In this document: piece after piece, positions 35,201-48,059 of the stretch
Layout: each line of letters begins with the position of its first letter
Position numbering within the stretch: the stretch's first letter is position 1
Assembly: GCF_026914265.1 (NCBI RefSeq)
Contig: NC_069135.1
Coordinates: 12,679,560-12,743,559, forward strand
Source: Mya arenaria
Lineage: Eukaryota > Mollusca > Bivalvia > Myida > Myidae
Direction: 5' to 3'
Length of the DNA: 64,000 bases
Program-made: the position numbers and the translations under genes
Notes under the pieces: generated by a model
Databases searched by the model: none
Told to the model about the DNA's origin: nothing
The model's input: the letters and a program-made list of their open reading frames with translations, nothing else

Positions 35201-38200
35201 TTTCCAAGAAAAGAATGCCATAAGGAATATTGTTTGATAGAAGAAGAAATTAAAAGACTAGAATATTTTTTTTCTGCCAGATGATGTCAATTCTTATATT
35301 TCTTAAAAGATTCATATTTTATCTTAAAAGGTATTACTTTTCAGAGCTACAGATAAGGGTGTAAATACAATTTAAAAATCGCCCATTACGACATAAAATC
35401 AAACAGCTGTTCGTACCAATACCATTAAAAATAATAAATAGGGCGTTACGTTCTTCTGAGTATTTTTTACCGTTCTAGCTAGCTGTTTTGACTAAATGCT
35501 AAACTAACGGTTTCTGAAAATTGATTCACTATCCTAAGAGACTTACAGAAGGCTATAAGCCAAGAAAGTAGTAAAGATGTTTAAATTAATCTGGACTTAT
35601 AAATTGCTGAGCAACATTTCAATTTTGGGTAAGTTCGTATAAAATTATGTACTATAAAAGTTCATTAAATAAAATAAGTCATTCAATTTTGTAATTTAAT
35701 GCACCAGTACACTTTAGAAATCGCTGTTACACTCTAATGAATGGCAGGGTGTACCATACACTTTACTAGATTGCATAAGGGTGTAAAATACACTTTAAGT
35801 AAAGAAGTTATCTGTAGCACTGCTTTTTATTTGGGAAGAGTATATGTTTTGGCATTGAACATTGGGTGGGTTTTTCAGCTCCTGTTGAGTCAGAAAATAA
35901 CATTGGTACTGGTCGTGAGGAAATGGTGCATGTCTTAATGTTTAGCATAGGATGTAGACAAGGAGAAGGGACAAGAGGAACTTACAAGATGTAACACACA
36001 ACAGGGACAAAATCAATTGATATATTACATTAAGTTGTGTTTAAAAAAACACATGAGTATAATACTACTCATGTGTATATTTCTGTATTCCAGTGTAAGC
36101 TTCTTCCCTGTCTTTTTGATCCCGTCATTATTTGTGCTAAATTCATTTGGTAAAAAAAGTTTAGAGATCATGTAGATAAAGCAGATATTTCTCTTGTTTA
36201 AGTTATAACATTTTATGGATTATACCATCATTTTGCTGCAGAGCCTGTCCGTCCTGCTGCTTATATAGAGTGAGATGTTGTTGACCATTCATTACCACAT
36301 GTTATGTGCATGTTTAACGGACAGTTCATTTGTCATCACAGCTGTTACATGCATGTTTTTCTTATTTCTTTGCATGTACTAGAGATTGCTTTTGCTTATT
36401 AGAAAACCCTATTTCTAACATGTTACAATGTTATTGGGTCACTAACTATTTACATGTTACAATATTGTTGGTTACTAAATATGTTCATGTTGATAAGAAA
36501 TGCAGATGCAATTTATGCTGAAACAGTCTACAAAATATCTAGTAGTTAGGTGGTCAATTACTACTATTTGACTTCAAGAATTGGACTTGATGACTCATAC
36601 ATGTTAAAGTCAGTGAATCCAGCGGACTCTTAAAATACTCGTGTGTGAATAACATTAAACAAGAGATGGGTTTTATTCAAGAGGAATAGAGACTTTATTT
36701 TTGGAAATACTACACAGAAATAAATAAGATATGTCCCATAGGGGAAGTAGACACTCTAATGTTCACAGTTATGCTGGCCGTGTGTCTCACTCTGTCAGTA
36801 TTGCTGTTTTTCTTGATGTACCGGTATGTACAAAATATGTTTTCACAAAAGCTCCAAAACTGATGAAGGGAATTTCACAGGATTGATACTGGTAAGTATC
36901 AAGCCTAGTTATGCATTGACATCGGCATGCTCCACGCAGTAAATATTTCATAAAGTTATAGCCCATTGATATTTTACATGTAGTGCACAAAGAGATACGT
37001 TTGCCCGCATTCAAATCACTGCTTCTGGGATTTTTATGAAACTCCATGGGAATGATCAGTACACTGTATTATTTGGAGTTGTGCATTAACACTAGCATAT
37101 TCCGCTTGGATAATCTTTCAAAGAATTATGGTCGAAATCACTAAAACTGCCAGAGAGATTTTGATGAAACTTCATAAAAATGATAAGTACCAAGCCTACT
37201 TATGCATTAACATTGGCATGGTCTGCTCTGCTTATTTAACGCTGAGAAATGGTCCTTTGAGTTTTTACATATGGTGTACCATCTATAGATGGTCTACCTT
37301 GGCACAGGGACTGAGCATACAAATGTTTTCCAACCCTTTTCAAGACTAAGGCCATATAGGATTTTGGCAAAATTTTGAGAAGCAAACTTCTTCTTCAGTT
37401 TATGCTTCATCTTCTTGATACAGTACTTCACAAACATAATCATCTTGAGATGGTGTGGTTCTTGACAATTTTTTTCTTTCAGGTTGGCTTAAAAATGATG
37501 CGATGATGCAAAGTATTTGTAATTTCTGTACATTGAACATCATAAGATTGAACAACAACCACATTTTTAAAACCTCTAAGAACTGTCAATTTGACTTCAT
37601 GCGTTGTTACATTGTTTTTATTCCCTCAAGATTTCCACTCCTTGTTTCAGACTGGTGTCGGCAAGTTTCCCGCCAGGCCATTTCAGCCACATCTTTATAG
37701 ATGAGGCTGGCCATGCCCCAGAGCCTGAGGCTATCATAGCTGTTGCTGGGATAATGGAGGTGAACCCTGCCTTGCGCACCGGTGGACAAGTTGTCATTGC
37801 AGGCGACCACAAACAACTGGGGCCTGTCTTGCGTTCACCCCTGGCTATCAAGTATGGACTTGGTATGTAGGTGTTGTAGAGCTCAGTGGTCGATTACTTT
37901 GTGGGGTATTGCGAATAGTTTACTCTGATTCTTTAATTTTATTGTGAAGATTCGTAACTTCCAAAAAATGAGGTATGATTTGGAACTAAACATTTAAATG
38001 TCTTACAGTTGCAATGCCGGTTAATAACTTTATTAAATTAAAAAGATGATAAGAACCATAATTTCCGAATTCTTTAAAAAAAAATATTATGCAAACTATA
38101 TACTAAGAAAAATAAAAAGGATTTTCTTATGATAATTGCATCATTACTTCATTTCTATCATGACAGACATCTCCCTGTTGGAGAGGTACATGGACTGCTG

Positions 38201-41200
38201 TCATCTGTACAGACCCGTGATCGACAGCGTTGGACACAAGAGTTACGATGTGCGTGTTGTCACCAAGCTTCTCAATAACTACAGATCACATCCCGACATC
38301 CTTAAACTGCCCAATGAGCTCTTCTATGAATCAGAGTTGAAGCCCTGTGCAAGCATAGACCGGGAGAAGCTCTGTAAGTCATCTGTTGGCGTATACTGTG
38401 AAATCATTTATATTCATTGGCATGAAATTTCCTGGTTTTCCAAAAATCTACATTATCGTGGTTACTTGAAACAAAAATCTGAAACGGCCTAAATCGTCTG
38501 CATAATCTGCATGCGTTGGGAACGTGATTTCCGTCTTCAATGTCACTCGGTTTATGACACGTGGTACAACATGCCAATTAGTGCATATACCCATCTAAAT
38601 TATCGAATTAATTGGAAACTAAGGTCATAAAAGAAGATCACCCTGATCAAAGATATAGATGGGGAAGCCACTGAATACCAATGAACAGTTTTGCAAATTG
38701 TGAAAACACCGAGAAGGTGCATATATTTTAATAAACAATCTATGTAATATATAGTGAACAATGGATGTTATCAATTAAATATTTGATTAAAGGAATAAAT
38801 CGAGTTCCGATACTCAACACACACATCTTTTGAACGTGGAGATTTTGATGAACAGCACATCTTAAGCAGGTGTTTCTGTCATTTGGTTCATTAAAAATAC
38901 ACAATGAATTGTTTGTTTATTATTTGTTACAGGCAGATATAATATATTAACAGTAATAGTAAGTTATACAGTGAGTTCGATATTTATGCTGTATACTGCT
39001 GTATAGGGCAACATCTTTAAAGAATAAACTAGAGAATGTACATAACAAGGCAATTGAAAAGGTGAATAAGGTGTCTATATTTCGTGGGATCTTTAATTCG
39101 TGGATCACCCAACCCACGAAAACTACAAACATTAATGGCCCACGAACATTAATGGCCCACGAACATTAATGGCCCACGAACAATAATGATTACACAGTAT
39201 TCAGTTTCTCTTCATTTTTTAAACTAAAGGAATAGAATAGGCATGTTTAGAGACATATTGAAAACATTTAACTATCCACAAGGTATGTTTTTGCTTCTCA
39301 CCTTACCTTCAATGGAGTCGGTCAAAGTCACACTCTGTATGGTTGTACGAATTTGAATATTGATCAATAAGACAACTGAACGTAACTCAGGTGTGAATTA
39401 AATATTAGTAGATCCAATAGCAAAAGATCAAGGAAATATCAAGTATGTGTTTAAATGAGATGTTGTAAGGTCAGGCATGTGTGTACAATGTGTATGCATA
39501 TATTGTGTTGTCTGTTTCCACTGTTTTCATTTATGTCAATCGGTGTGGTGAACTTGTTTTCTAGGCAATTGATATAATTGTAACTTTATAGTTTATTGAT
39601 AGATTTTAACAACTGACATTGTTTTTTTTTCTGAATAAATCTCCTTGGCCCTTTTCTTAAATATATCTTTGACATAAGCCTAATAAGCTGCTTAAGAGTG
39701 CATGGGGACACAATAAGTTTATCAGTTTATGCCAAAACGGGGTTATGCCTGAAAATTTACGATTTGAGGAATTACAATCTTTCCTGGACTACAAAATCAT
39801 TGAAGAGACAGTATCTACTCGCCTTAAGAGTTAGATTTAATGATTTTTCTACACAACTGCCTGTTATGTTTACAATTGTCATTTATTAAATGATAATTTA
39901 ATTGAGTATATTTTATTTTTTACTGATTAATATCATTATTGCACTAAAGCATTGACAATTGCTTTTTAACTCTATAATTATTTGCAATTTAGTTTTTTTT
40001 AATGCTTGCAGCATTTTACCTAAAAAAAAATAAAAGAATTAATGCATGTACCAGCTAGAAAAATTATTGGTAGATGAGTAAGGCATGCTATGGCCTGGGT
40101 AACAAAGTCTGATCATCTTTAGTATAAACTTATGGTGATATTTCCACTAACTCTCACCCTCCTTGCCAGGTCAGTGGGCAAAGCTGCCTGTGAAGGGTTT
40201 CCCAGTATTATTCCACGGGGTGGCCGGGGAGGACATGCGGGAGGAGAGGTCGCCCTCATTCTTCAACCCCGTCGAGGTTGCCGTGGTTACTAAGTATGTG
40301 GAAGAGCTACTCGCCTGTCGCACAGGTGGCATCAACCTCAAACCTGCAGACATCGGGGTTATCTCCCCTTATAGGAAGCAGGTGGGATATTAAAATGTTG
40401 GTAAACTATTTGAACGAGGAAAACTGAAACATGAATGGCTTTTTCCTTAGAAGGGAAATATCTGTATTACATAGGTGCATGACTTGGTAACTATCAAGTA
40501 ATTCCTTCACAATTAGGTCATATTTGAGTGTTGATAAGCAATGTGAAAGGGGAAATAAAAATGTATAAGTTATTTCTATAAAATATGCAAGTTATATCTA
40601 CCCTGGTACTTTAAAAACAAGTTTCATTGAGAAAGGTTATACTTCTATATCTATTTAAAATGAGTTGATACTTGTTTTCTATTAAATGCACATATATTCA
40701 CATGTACAATATTACAGTTATCTGTTAAATTCCCATTCCCTGCCCACAGGTACAGAAGATCCAGCAGGTGTTACGTAAGAAGCATTTGGAGGACGTTTCC
40801 GTGGGGTCCGTGGAGGAGTTCCAGGGGCAGGAGCGTACCGTTATCATCGTCTCTACCGTCAGATCTAACCCTCAGTACATGTCCCTAGATATGACCTACA
40901 AACTTGGCTTCCTGAAAAACCCCAAGGTCAGTAAAGAATACTGGATGCCAAGAACATAATAGTGCTTCATAGTAACTCCTCAGAATATGTTGACAGAAAT
41001 CATTTAAGAGAGTTTAGCAGTAATTTCAGTCAGTTTCTAATTTGTTGTATCTCTATTGAATCATGTTTATTTCAAGAGTACTGTATTTTGAATAGTATAT
41101 ATATATACTAATATATATAGCTTATGGAAAAATCAAAATTATGTTTTCTATGACACAAATTATAGATGATTTACTGAAATGGTCATGCTGTAAGAATCAT

Positions 41201-44200
41201 GATTTAGTTATTGGCTGTCTTCATTAAACTCCATCATTATTCTTGTAGAGGTTTAATGTGACGGTGACGCGTGCCAAGGCGCTGCTGATTGTGGTGGGTA
41301 ACCCCAATACCCTGGGTGGTGACGAGTACTGGCGACAGTGAGTATCATCATACGTTATAGTGGGATAAACAAACATTCACACTTTTTTTTTGTAAAACAT
41401 TTTCAATCAAAAGAATATAACTGGTCAATACTTGAAACTGGAAGATATACTGTAAAACAGATATTGGTGACGATTTTCATAATATTCTGTCATGCCCAGA
41501 ATTCATTAATACAAACAAGAAATAAATGCCTTTGTACTACGGTACTTTTAACACCTGAATGTCAAAGTGACGCTCTTATACAAAATCAATACATACACAT
41601 GTATAACAATCATAAATTTTAAGTGATAAACATTAAACTACTTACTAAATAATGCATTTATTAAAAATATTAACTACTGATAACAAGATTGTAACCGTGA
41701 ATTTAATAGCAGAAAGCGCAAAAATATTAAAAGATTTACTGTGGTTTACTATAGTATCATAAGGTAAAAATACCGTGTTTTATGCTCATTTTTTTCAAAT
41801 TAAACTCGGTATCCTTCATAAAAGAACCATTGTTTTTGACATTAAATCATCCTTTTTGGAATATTAAAACAAAATTATTAATTGTGGTTCATCTTATTTG
41901 GGAGTAAGAGTGCATCTTTAATATTTTTTTATCAAAGATTTTGCAAATAAAATTAAATCATTTTTTAACCAAAAAATAAACCGTTTAAACATATGGAAAC
42001 CGTAACAATCCATTTCTTCACTATGCTGTTTGGGAAATGTTTGAACACTTAATATCCAATAATTATATGTAACTTGAATATTGAAACAATGAAACAATCA
42101 AATATGCTCTGTTTTTGTTTACAATTTTGAAAACAATAATTGCAAACTGCTTTTGCCACTACATACATATATACAAACTGAAATATGCTATGGTTATTTA
42201 CACTTAGGTTATAGCAACATTTCATTTCAATTACTCATGTTGGCAGATAAGCAGCCTGAGAGATTCAATAAAGTGACTTGACTTGACTGATTGATTTTGC
42301 AGGTTAATAGAATACTGTGAAGACAATGGTTCATATGTTGGCATCGAACGTGAGAGGCAGGAGGAGGAGATGGAGGACCTCATACAGCGCCTCCAAGCCA
42401 TCGATCTCATAGATGGTAGGTTACCTGAGGGACATTATTTTTAACAATTTGTTAAACCTCAATTATAGTTGAAGTTGAAAGCTTATAGTCAGGCTATATG
42501 CAGCCCTAGTCTGTTCCTTAGATTGTAACTACCGTGAAATCATAAATATTCATGGGACATTAATTTTCGTGAATTTCGTGGGTTGGCTTTTCCACGAATT
42601 TAAGATCCCAACCAAAATTTGACTTTTAATTGTGAAATTATACTGTCTTATGTAAAAGGGTGTAAATGTATTCACATGAATATACATGGTTGTGGTATAC
42701 AACATGTAATAATTTAATTTAACATCGTTACTTTGTTGGAAAAACAATGGCTTCTCTATTTCATATCCTTGATGAGGGTGCATCTTTATTTAAGACCCTT
42801 TAATTACCAATCAAGCGATAATTGACATTGGTAACTGCGCTAATTGACATATTGTCCCATTGTAGTGGCATAAACTGCGTTACTCAGATAATACATAGCA
42901 CAAGATTGGCGCATTGAGAATTTGCAGACGATTTAGGATCGCAGTCTTGATTATAAATTTTTTTCAAAAAAATGAAAATCCACGAATTTAAGAACCCACG
43001 AAATTGTCCTTTTTATAAGAAACACGAAATTTCAAGCTGACAAATATAAGTGATTTCACAGTAGTTTTGCTGTAGTGTTGCAAAATTGAACCAAAAACAT
43101 ATTAAAAATCAAATTTGAAGGAATAAGGTGAAAAAATAAAATGGAAACGAATAGTTAAAAGGTAAAAATGGAGAAGCCTTTTATAAAATAAGGATTTTTT
43201 TGTGCAAATATACAGCAAATGTTTAGTGTATGAAGTGATGATGATTATTATTTCACCACTATGCTGTAGTTCTAGAGTTTGCAGTTACCCCGCCTGGGAA
43301 AACATAATTATAATTTCATCACAATGCTGTAGCATTATAGGCTTAGATTCCCAGCCTGGGAAAGAACCTGGAACCTTTCTGAACAGATTTGGGCTTTAGT
43401 CATGACACTTTTTTCGATATAATTGCATGGGTGAAAGTTTTCCGGACTGCTCCGGAAGTTCCGGATTTTTGATGTCCTCAGGGATCACTTTTCCAAATCG
43501 TGTAAATCCGTTGAGATTTCAGAGTGGGGTAGGGTGTATAGGCCTACCTCAACCCTGACTTCGACTTTCAAATTGTTGAAACGAAAACGAAAGTAAATTC
43601 CAGTGACTTGATCTGTTTTGCGATTTATTTTTAGTAACGATTCGTCATTGCAAGGTGCTCGCTTACGGGTTTTTAAGAAGATAGCCCAGACCGCGTTCGG
43701 CTACGGCCGTAAATAGACTAGCTGGGTTCAACCGTTTCCGCCAATAAATTCCGAAAGGAAAAGCCAATCGCTCCCAATCAGGAAGGTTCGCGATCATCAA
43801 GACATTGCAGACGCTTTTTAAACGCCTAGGTAGCGGTGAATTACGATATAATACGACAATTCAGATTGGCTCGCTGTATGCTGTAGTCCAATAAAATAGC
43901 TGGTCTTTTGGCGGTTAGGTGATTGTTTCAAAAAACAACAACAATATTCTTGTGATAAAAGATCGTTGCAAAAAATATTGAAAATGAAGTTTCTACCCCC
44001 AGCGTACAACACTAAGGACTTAGAAAGTAAACAAACTAACAAATGGAGATGGGCACGGCTATCTGAATGTGACACTAATGGTGTTTACAGAAAATCATGC
44101 ATTTTCTGCATGATAATAAGTCAATTTCTTTGGCAATCTTATGATCTTGGAAAAGCACTGAACAAGCACTCAAAACCACTAATTTCCAGGAGCTGGTATT

Positions 44201-44423
44201 AAGACTGTAGTAGGACTGAAAATGTATCAGTGCACCCCCAGGGAATAAACACATGTGGGCACTTAATGGTTTAGATGTTAGCCAAGTATAGAATAAAGAG
44301 GTTTTGTAAAATGTTTAAAATAATCATTAAGCAATGGATTTTCTTGCATTTTCAGAGGAGTTAAACATGATTCCTGAAATTCAGAGTAACTACAATGAAC
44401 AGGCGTGGAGGTCTGATCTCTGA
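29254..44423 (+). CDS. MOV10: MOV10-type SF1 RNA helicase, 17 coding exons, 1138 residues
   Basis: MOV10 is a cytoplasmic 5'-3' RNA helicase linked to Argonaute/UPF1 mRNA regulation and restriction of retroelements. Coding exons are 29254-30029, 30308-30567, 30738-30990, 31170-31310, 31992-32154, 32438-32592, 33289-33465, 33794-33941, 34411-34572, 35001-35104, 37651-37862, 38167-38373, 40170-40381, 40750-40926, 41249-41337, 42303-42415 and 44356-44423 (TGA). All borders are GT-AG, every phase joins, and the total is 3417 nt. A C2H2 finger (C224, C227, H240, H246) precedes the family beta-rich region. Helicase motifs are GPPGTGKT (675-682), [14 protein letters not shown] (797-801), GDHKQLGPV (831-839), [28 protein letters not shown] and [14 protein letters not shown], so the active site looks whole. 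It is longer than human MOV10 (about 1000) through its N-terminus. MOV10L1 is the alternative. An acceptor ending at 29233 implies an upstream 5' UTR exon. Confidence 0.93.
35105..37650. other. MOV10 intron 10 (2.5 kb) with degenerate tandem repeat
   Basis: No exon was recognised. From about 36780 to 37330 there are degenerate copies of a unit marked by ttttgatgaaactt(c/a)at, gatcagtac/gataagtacc and gcattaaca(c/t)tggcat, an interspersed-repeat type common in bivalves. The rest is AT-rich. Confidence 0.6.
38394..39199. mobile_element. MITE in MOV10 intron 12 (actgtgaaatca family)
   Basis: The left end actgtgaaatcattta is the inverse of the right end aataatgattacacagt with small changes. The inner part contains cgtgg/cccacga pieces and three copies of aatggcccacgaacatt at about 39130-39180. 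It shares an internal block, cctaaatcgtctgca, with the element in intron 16. Non-coding. Confidence 0.65.
42528..43065. mobile_element. MITE in MOV10 intron 16 (same family as intron 12)
   Basis: The ends actaccgtgaaatca and tgatttcacagtagt are inverse with one mismatch. Inside them, cgtgaatttcgtgggttggc and ccacgaatttaagatccc on the left face aatccacgaatttaagaacc and cacgaaatt on the right. It is about 538 bp and has no coding capacity. The internal cgtctgca block reads in opposite orientation to that of the intron 12 copy. Confidence 0.78.
43200..44340. other. MOV10 last intron: CpG-rich island and short protein-like frame
   Basis: At about 43225-43380 two degenerate copies of a ctgtag...cctgggaaa unit occur. 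From about 43430 to 43850 the sequence becomes CpG-rich (for example gaccgcgttcggctacggcc), unlike its surroundings. It is followed by a plus-strand frame at 43984-44199 starting [20 protein letters not shown] and containing [13 protein letters not shown] and CIFC. The block looks like the 5' end of an inserted gene or DNA transposon; I could not name it. Confidence 0.4.
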
Positions 44424-44565
44424 CGTGGAGGTCCAATCTCTGACGTGGAGGTCCGATCGCTGACATGGAGGTCTGATCTCTGATGTGGAGGTCTGATCTC
44501 TGATGTGGAGTGCTGATCTCTGATGTGGAGGTCTGATCTCTGACGTGGAGGTCTCATCTCTAATG
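44404..44565 (+). repeat. 20-bp minisatellite spanning the MOV10 stop codon, ~8 copies
   Basis: The unit is gtggaggtctgatctctgac with small variants. The first unit encodes the last residues of MOV10 (W-R-S-D-L) and its TGA stop (44421-44423); the others run into the 3' UTR. Because 20 is not divisible by three, unit gain or loss inside the coding part would shift the frame. Confidence 0.92.
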
Positions 44566-44569
44566 TGTT

Positions 44570-46690
44570 TTGGTGGAGAAGTGGTGTCTGTATTAATCAG
44601 GGACAGTTTAGCAAGTCAACAGTGTCATCAAGATGTACTTTGTGCCTTTGACACCTTCGTAGATTTCACAAGTGCCTTGAGAGTCTACTGCAGGTATTGA
44701 GTCTGGCGGTTCTATTACCATCTCATGATCTCCTTCTTAGCAGGTATCCAGTGAATATGGATATGATGAGTGTCAAGTGTAGTTATTGTTGATGGTAGTT
44801 TTGTCTTAAAGTTTTAGTTTTTATCTTTTTCTTGTGGGGAGAGTTTCATTTACCATTTTGTTAAAAACCAAGTACTGTGATATCTATTTTAACAAAAGCT
44901 GGTGATAGTGTTCTTGAATCTATTAATGTCACATTAATTTGATTTGTGATGAATTATTTTTAAATTGGTGTAAAGAAATTGTTTATAGAAATTCATGTCA
45001 TTTGGTTATACATATCAGTATAATAATTATGTTACAGTAATGATATTGTCACATTCAAAATTAGTCACATTCATGTAATTGATCTGAAACAAATTGAGTT
45101 TTCATTCATTCACATGAGTTAAATAAGTATATGTATGTTTTTAAGTGTTGTTCAATTTTTTTTCAAAATTATGAAAGTGAATTTAATTTGTCACGGAGAG
45201 AAATTTAACCAATGAACTATTTATTAAAGTATAAGTACTTAAACAAATGAATTATAGGTTGTCTGTTTTTTAAAAAAAACAGTGGAGGTATTGTCATAGC
45301 TTCATGTCGTCCGTAATGTGTAAAAACTTTTACTTCAGCCAGATATTCAAAAGAAACATGGCATACATGTTTCTAAGGATATTATGAACATGTATGGCAA
45401 GGCCCAGAACTCTGGCTGTAATAATTGTGGAGTTATATCCATGTCTTCACTGTAAAATAACAGTCATGCATAGGCACTCTTGTCTTCTTGCATGATCATG
45501 TAATGTTTCATAGTTATATGGGCTATTTCATTTCATGTCAGTATGAAGCAATAGGTAAATATCACTTTAACAGTAAAAATCTTACTACAGTGTATAACAT
45601 AAAAGGTTGTATCATGATTTCTTTATGTTAGTAATTTCTGACGAAAAATTGTTTTGTTTGTGATTTTTTTGTAAAAAAACAACAGAGAGCCTATTTTTTG
45701 TCAGATAAATGGTAAAAGCCTTATAGTTGATTGATACACAATTACTGGTATGATATATGTGTAGACCTGCCATATTCCTTGAGGCTATTTCAAGTTTGTA
45801 AACAAGAGTCTGTGTTTAAACCATGGGTGCTTCCCTAAACAATCCTCAAAGAGTGCTCAGCCTGTTTCCGAATATGATAGTGATCCAATGGGGTCCTGTC
45901 ATGCTGTTCGTCTGCTTCTGTCCCGCCCAGTCTGATCACGTGCTCGCCTTTGGCTGTACTTTGTTCCCTGTTGTCTGTGCACTGGTCCAATTTCATAGAT
46001 CGATCTCCACTAACATAATAGCAATACATATTATCTAGCTTGAGTAAAAGGTGCATAACAGAAGAAAAGGTAGCAACAACAACAACAACAAAATATTTTG
46101 TAGGGCCTGTAACCTTTAATCACACTTGTTTTGTAAGATGATTACCGTCCCTGAAGAAGTCTCTACCTCCTTGGCCGCTTTATCCATATCAGACGTTGCC
46201 CTTTTCGGTGACTTTAACAATCACATGTTCACACAACAAGCACTTGTATATCTGACTCTGCATGAAAATAGCTAATTGATAACACGATTAAAATAAATAG
46301 CAAATGTACATTATGTCTTGAACATCCCTACCAGTGCTGTTATAACAGGTTTTATGAAGTAAATTGTTTATCTGCTTGAATACAGGAGTAGGGCATTTTG
46401 ACAATTGTTGGAGCAATAAACGGCTACATCACATTGTTAACATCATGTATAAAAGTATTCTATCAAGGTAGTACATGCCTTTGATCAACATTTCATCAGT
46501 CTCATAGGTTTTAAGTAGTGTGTATGCTGTAGTACGGATCTGTTCATTTTGTATTCCAGACGCAACACTATTGCTGGACTGGTGAACAACCAGCATTTTA
46601 TCGTGACATGGTAGGCCAGATTTTTTGCAAGCAAATATTATTATTGGACACAGCTCAAAATTTTTTTGCTCGAATGATAATTTTTTGCAT
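44570..46690. other. MOV10 3' flank and intergenic DNA
   Basis: AT-rich, probably including the MOV10 3' UTR. No clear canonical poly(A) signal stands out (ATTAAA at about 45223 is possible). A (caa)n tract lies at about 46075-46090. No gene was recognised; a minus-strand frame at 46429-46698 follows the orphan frame described next, in another phase. Confidence 0.45.
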
Positions 46691-46698
46691 GCGTTCAT

Positions 46699-46935
46699 TT
46701 CTTAATCAAAGGTTCATCCATCTTTGAGCAAATTTCTTTTTGTTGTTCCATTGCATTCTTTTCTTTGATCAAGTTCCCGAAGAAATCTTCAAAAGCCATG
46801 ATGGTGACTGCCCTTGTTGATGCCTTTTTCAAAAGTGGGAGGTACAAATTGGCAATTGTTTTAAAGCCGCCTCTGATGCTAGCAATACCATTGTCTTCAC
46901 AGCAATCAGTGCCATTGCCGTATGTTCCCCCATGT
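46699..46935 (-). CDS. Unrecognised minus-strand reading frame, possible terminal exon or relic
   Basis: Reading down from about 46935 on the minus strand, an open frame of roughly 75 codons ends TGA at about 46699. It contains GTDCCEDNGIASIRGGF, TIANLYLPLLKK, AVTIMAFEDFFGNLIKEK and ends KMDEPLIKK. Its composition is that of a real helical protein rather than repeat DNA, and it has no internal start before MAFEDFF. I do not recognise the family. It could be the last exon of a gene, part of a transposon protein or a decayed gene. Just downstream, another phase is open through 46429 (PCHDKMLVVHQSSN). No splice partner was identified with confidence. Confidence 0.35.
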
Positions 46936-47059
46936 TACTGATTCTGTGTGAATCCTGGACGAGCCTCCTAATGAAAGCTCCTGAAGTCCAGATTTAATAG
47001 ATGAAACAACTCTTCAGTCAATTTGGCGCATTTTATCCACCCAACATGGCGGAAGTTCT

Positions 47060-48055
47060 GTGATTAAAATAATGTTGCAACATAATACATCGAACATGGC
47101 TTGTTTACCAAGCACCAAATTTCTAAATAGACAAATTTATTTATTGGCAACAATGGAAAAGTAATTTGAGATGATCAAAATGTGATGGTAGAGTAAAGAT
47201 ATTTAAGAATATTAACATTAAATAGAATTTGCTTATATAAATAGTGATTGAAAAGGTCTATACTAATGTCAGAGACCTATTTCTAAACAAATATTTTTTA
47301 ACAGCTTGATAGATACCACATTAGAAATTGCATAAAGATACGAATGTAATAGCTGTTGAAAAATTTACAACTATGTATTAGCTGTACGCTAGTCAAAAAC
47401 AAATATTAAACTGGGTTTCTACTCAAAACCTATTTCGTATGTTTCTTGCAAAAATATTTTGCAAAAGGAACATGTGCTCATACCTTCGCAATATAAATAT
47501 GATCTCTTTCACCGCTAACTTACTCAGGAAATGGTATTCTGAGTTCCTAATAAATAGTAGGAAATTCTGATAAATATAGGGTATATATATATTGGATTAT
47601 TCTAAAATACTTCTTTGTTCATAGACTTTTATGAAAATTCCAGGAAATAAAGTATTTATGTTACTCGTCATCACTAGGCATTTCATATGGGTATATTGTG
47701 AGTATGTGACCATGACCATGACCTTTACCTTTAACCTGAAAAATAAAGCATTTTTTTATGTTGACATTTGCTTTGCTCAAATAACTACAAAAATGATCTA
47801 TTCTGACCAAAAAAATCTCATTCATAATAAAGAAATAATTGTGATTGAAACTTGACATATATTACCCATCAAAGGCAGCCAGAATATATCAGACATACAG
47901 ATAATAATCCTCAAAAATAACTCATAATTTTTTGCTTAACCCAACCAAATGTTTTTGTTCAAAATAGTACAAAAAGTACACAAATGAGGGTCCAATTGTA
48001 AATATTAACACAATAAATACTAGCTGTCATAGTAGGGTTTAGTTTGTTATTTTTT
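47060..48055. other. Intergenic, AT-rich, nothing recognised
   Basis: No coding, RNA or structured repeat signal was seen. Confidence 0.5.
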
Positions 48056-48059
48056 GTTA

